From assembly GCF_020921035.1 (NCBI RefSeq), contig NC_063154.1, positions 6,138,001 through 6,202,000 on the forward strand: a DNA stretch of 64,000 nucleotides, in the 5' to 3' direction. Made by a program: the position numbers and the translations under genes. Below are positions 61,585 through 64,000 of the stretch, in pieces. The stretch comes from Rhodamnia argentea (lineage: Eukaryota; Streptophyta; Magnoliopsida; Myrtales; Myrtaceae). The notes under the pieces are model-generated. The model was not told where the DNA came from, did no database searches, and saw only the letters and a list, made by a program, of their open reading frames with translations. Numbering within the stretch: the stretch's first letter is position 1; each line of letters begins with the position of its first letter.

Positions 61585-63554
61585 TAAACCTGTTAGAAAG
61601 AGTCGGCCTCTGTACGGACTTCTTTTCACTTATCATTTCATCGGATGCATCTTACGTGTTATCAAACGAAAAAAGTTCGTCCAAAAAGTGGTTATAACGC
61701 TTTGACTATGTCATCACCGTTAAAATCGAAAGCTACAAGATAGCCCTAAACTACTTGTCATTCATTCGACGGACAAAACCAATCACAAAGCTTACCGTTA
61801 AATAAAGACGTAATCTTTCTCGATACCAGCTCAAGGGCGACCTGTTTAACCGAAATTTCAATTGCCAATTAAACGAAGGGTAATAACTTCCCCCATCTTT
61901 TTACTTTTACGACATTAAATTTTCAGTTAATATGTACATGTGGCACACACTTCTTTGGCCAAGAAGGCAGAAAACATTATCCCTCTTAATCCCCCCACTA
62001 TTACACATCAAATCAATCCTTAGGGGAAAAAAAACCAGACTCGTATCTCGGCGCAAAACTCTTGCTTTTTTAGCCTTTCCAGTCACCATGATAATGAGTG
62101 CAATTGGAGAAAAGAGCAAAGCTAGCAAAGATATAGGGTAAATCTTAAACCCCTCAATTTACCCGATTGCACTGAAGGCTAAAATTTTTTTTTTTTTTTT
62201 TTACAGCTGCCGAACTTTTAAATGATGGCTACCAAAACCGAGGGGTGAAAATCACAGCCTCGCTCGAGCCACGTGTCATGCTGCTGGCCAGTCTTGGAAA
62301 CTGTTTGTAGGTCCGCTCAATCCGATGTATTGGTCGAAACGCTAAAATGTTCTCATATGATAAAAAGGGCAAGTGGACCTCTGTGATCTGATGCGCATGA
62401 TGTGGTCCAAATCCTAAGTATGAGTTGAATAGTTTTCTCTTTGGCTCCACTCTTAATCATATTGTCCCCATCACCGCATTCCAACAACATGTTTCCATAT
62501 CAGATGGAATTTTTCATTTTTCTTTTTTAAAAAAGGACCCATCTTCTCATCCACTTCCACTAATCATGTTGCAGAAAGATGAGGCAAAAGGGTGGCTAAA
62601 AGTAATAGTGGATAGACCAATGCCAGAGAGAGAGAGAAAGGTGTGGGTCAAAGAAGGGTCTAGTGAGCTAAAGAAGTTAATCAAAATAATAATCACCAGG
62701 GATTTTAACAGAGGTTCAAATGAGGTAAGTAACTCCATGTCATCCTTGAGCTTAGGGGAAGACCCCATCACCCTATAGTTCCAGATAGCTTCATAGATTA
62801 ATGGGAATGGAAGATTCCTGTTCCTGATGCCACTATTGTCTTCTTCTGTTTAAACAGCAGGGATGGAGAGGGCTTAACTTGAAACGACCGGCTCTTTCTT
62901 CATTGAGATGTAAAAACTCAGTTGGGACAAAATGGAAAATTGACTTTTTGTCATTTAGCCACAGTCAATGATTCTCCTACCTCCCTCCTGTCCCACCAAC
63001 TTCCAGGTCCCTTTGGATCCACTGAAGAGTCCTTAGCTGCATGAATCAAGAAGAAGGGCATACGAGATTAGGACAAAGATGGGATCTTTCATCTCTTTCT
63101 TCCACATGAGATGTTCAAAAAGGAATGGAGCTGGGAAATGAATGTGGTGTGCTAGCAGGCTGAGCACATGGAGGTCCAATCCCCATCAGGCAAATATAAT
63201 TGAATTTGCACAGATGCTGATAACAGGGCTTTAGGCCTTTTCTGTACTTTTTTCCCCCACCTTTCCCCCACCTCATTGACTTCAATAAAGTTCTGTTTTT
63301 TTTTTTCCCCTTGGAACAAAAAACGAAAGGCTACGTTAGCCTCAAATGTTTGACATGTAGTAGTCACTGGTCAGTTGGCTCAATAGCAGAGTGAAATCAG
63401 AATTTGGCTCATTCCTACCTTTCCCTTTGAAAGGAAACAAAGAAGGTCAGAGACCTCAGAAACTGAAAGCCCATCTCTCTCTCTTCCTTTATTATATGCT
63501 GCATCTGCTGCTTCTACTTTGCTCTCGCCACCCTGTCTCGCTGTGAATCGAGCC
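61585..63554. other. Intergenic and upstream region of the AGO7-like gene
   Basis: No gene recognised. Poly-T at about 62186-62203; CT-rich tract CATCTCTCTCTCTTCC (about 63471-63486) followed by TATTATATG about 65 bp before the ATG, a possible core promoter. Confidence 0.4.
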
Positions 63555-63936
63555 ATGGAAGAGACTGAGGAGTCGAAGGCCAGCAAGAAATGCAGCACCA
63601 AGGCAAGAACTTTCAGGAGCCCCTTCACGAACCACCACCACCACCACCATCAACCTCAGCTGTTGCCACACTCCAACAACAATCAGTTCGGGCTCGGAGG
63701 ACTGTGTAACCGGACCCAGTATTACCAGGCTTATCACCCTGCTCTGCTTCCTCTGCCTCCTCCTCCCCCAACACTTACCCAACTCGCTTCACCTCCATCG
63801 CTCTCTCACGGTCGGGGTCGCAACCAGTGCTTGAGTTCGAAGGCCCCGGTGAAGAAGTCCTCTCACAAGTTCAATAGCCCTCCGCCTCTCGCCACATCCT
63901 CCGAGACCCAGGTCCCAAATGCCACAGTCGCTCCAG
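63555..63936 (+). CDS. AGO7: Probable ARGONAUTE7, first exon (gene runs off the window)
   Basis: The ATG at 63555 opens 127 codons plus one base to a donor (CTCCAG before GTAAAC). The protein starts MEETEESKASKKCSTKARTF and is low-complexity: a run of seven His (about 27-33), Asn- and Gln-rich stretches, LLPLPPPPP, then basic Ser/Pro-rich sequence. This layout (acidic MEE start, His tract, proline run, basic linker) matches the variable N-terminal extension of AGO7, which loads miR390 and initiates TAS3 trans-acting siRNA production. None of the conserved N, PAZ, MID or PIWI domains falls in the window, so the identity is an inference from the leader region. The frame also stays open past the donor to the window end, but that sequence looks intronic (pyrimidine-rich). 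Confidence 0.5.
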
Positions 63937-64000
63937 GTAAACGCCAAAAGAAAGAAAAGAATCGGAGACCCACTTGTCTCATTTGCTTTTCTTCGCTTTC

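Noticed and set aside
1-64000. tRNA, rRNA, CRISPR arrays, operons, riboswitches
   Set aside because: Scanned by eye for clover-leaf B-box words and regular spacer arrays; none convincing. Operons and CRISPR are not expected in plant nuclear DNA.

Overview
This window looks like nuclear DNA from a flowering plant, most likely a woody eudicot. The genes are interrupted by canonical GT-AG introns, intergenic DNA is AT-rich, transposons are numerous, and every recognisable protein belongs to a plant family. The general look of the interspersed repeats reminded me of Myrtales genomes, but I cannot establish the species from sequence alone. There are no bacterial, organellar or CRISPR features, and I recognised no tRNA or rRNA gene.

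Layout. 1-0.93 kb: a C-terminal exon resembling an R2R3-MYB transcription factor, without its DNA-binding exons. 0.93-21.7 kb: gene-poor and repeat-rich. It holds several inverted-repeat (MITE-like) elements, one of them nested in another, and a 4,018-bp Ty1/copia LTR retrotransposon (10571-14588) with a perfect 5-bp target-site duplication, two 839-bp LTRs, a tRNA-Met-type primer site and a gutted gag-pol frame. A possible LTR remnant lies at 17.7-18.27 kb. 21.8-23.3 kb: an intronless minus-strand gene for a plastid-targeted-looking five-bladed beta-propeller (glycosyl hydrolase 43/32-like) protein. 31.8-33.7 kb: a four-exon parvulin prolyl isomerase (PIN4 type). 35.5-36.1 kb: a single-exon GCK-domain protein. 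38.0-45.7 kb: a tandem pair of six-exon SET-domain methyltransferases (Rubisco large subunit/aldolase lysine N-methyltransferase type). 46.8-50.9 kb: an eight-exon O-fucosyltransferase-family gene on the minus strand, tail-to-tail with the second methyltransferase. 55.9-59.2 kb: a four-exon p24-delta cargo receptor. 63.6 kb to the window end: the first exon of a probable ARGONAUTE7 gene.

The genes are ordinary single nuclear loci and not a pathway cluster. Two themes connect them: chloroplast protein modification (the methyltransferase pair) and the secretory pathway (O-fucosyltransferase, p24). Exon boundaries were assigned by hand. For all six complete gene models (beta-propeller, PIN4, both methyltransferases, O-fucosyltransferase, p24) plus the GCK gene the reading frame closes exactly from ATG to stop.

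The most unusual non-gene signal is the repeat landscape. One family of terminal-inverted-repeat elements is present about seven times with 8-bp target duplications. Members of at least three differently ended inverted-repeat families carry very similar GC-rich cores inside AT-rich DNA. A truncated copy sits directly in the promoter position of the second methyltransferase gene.
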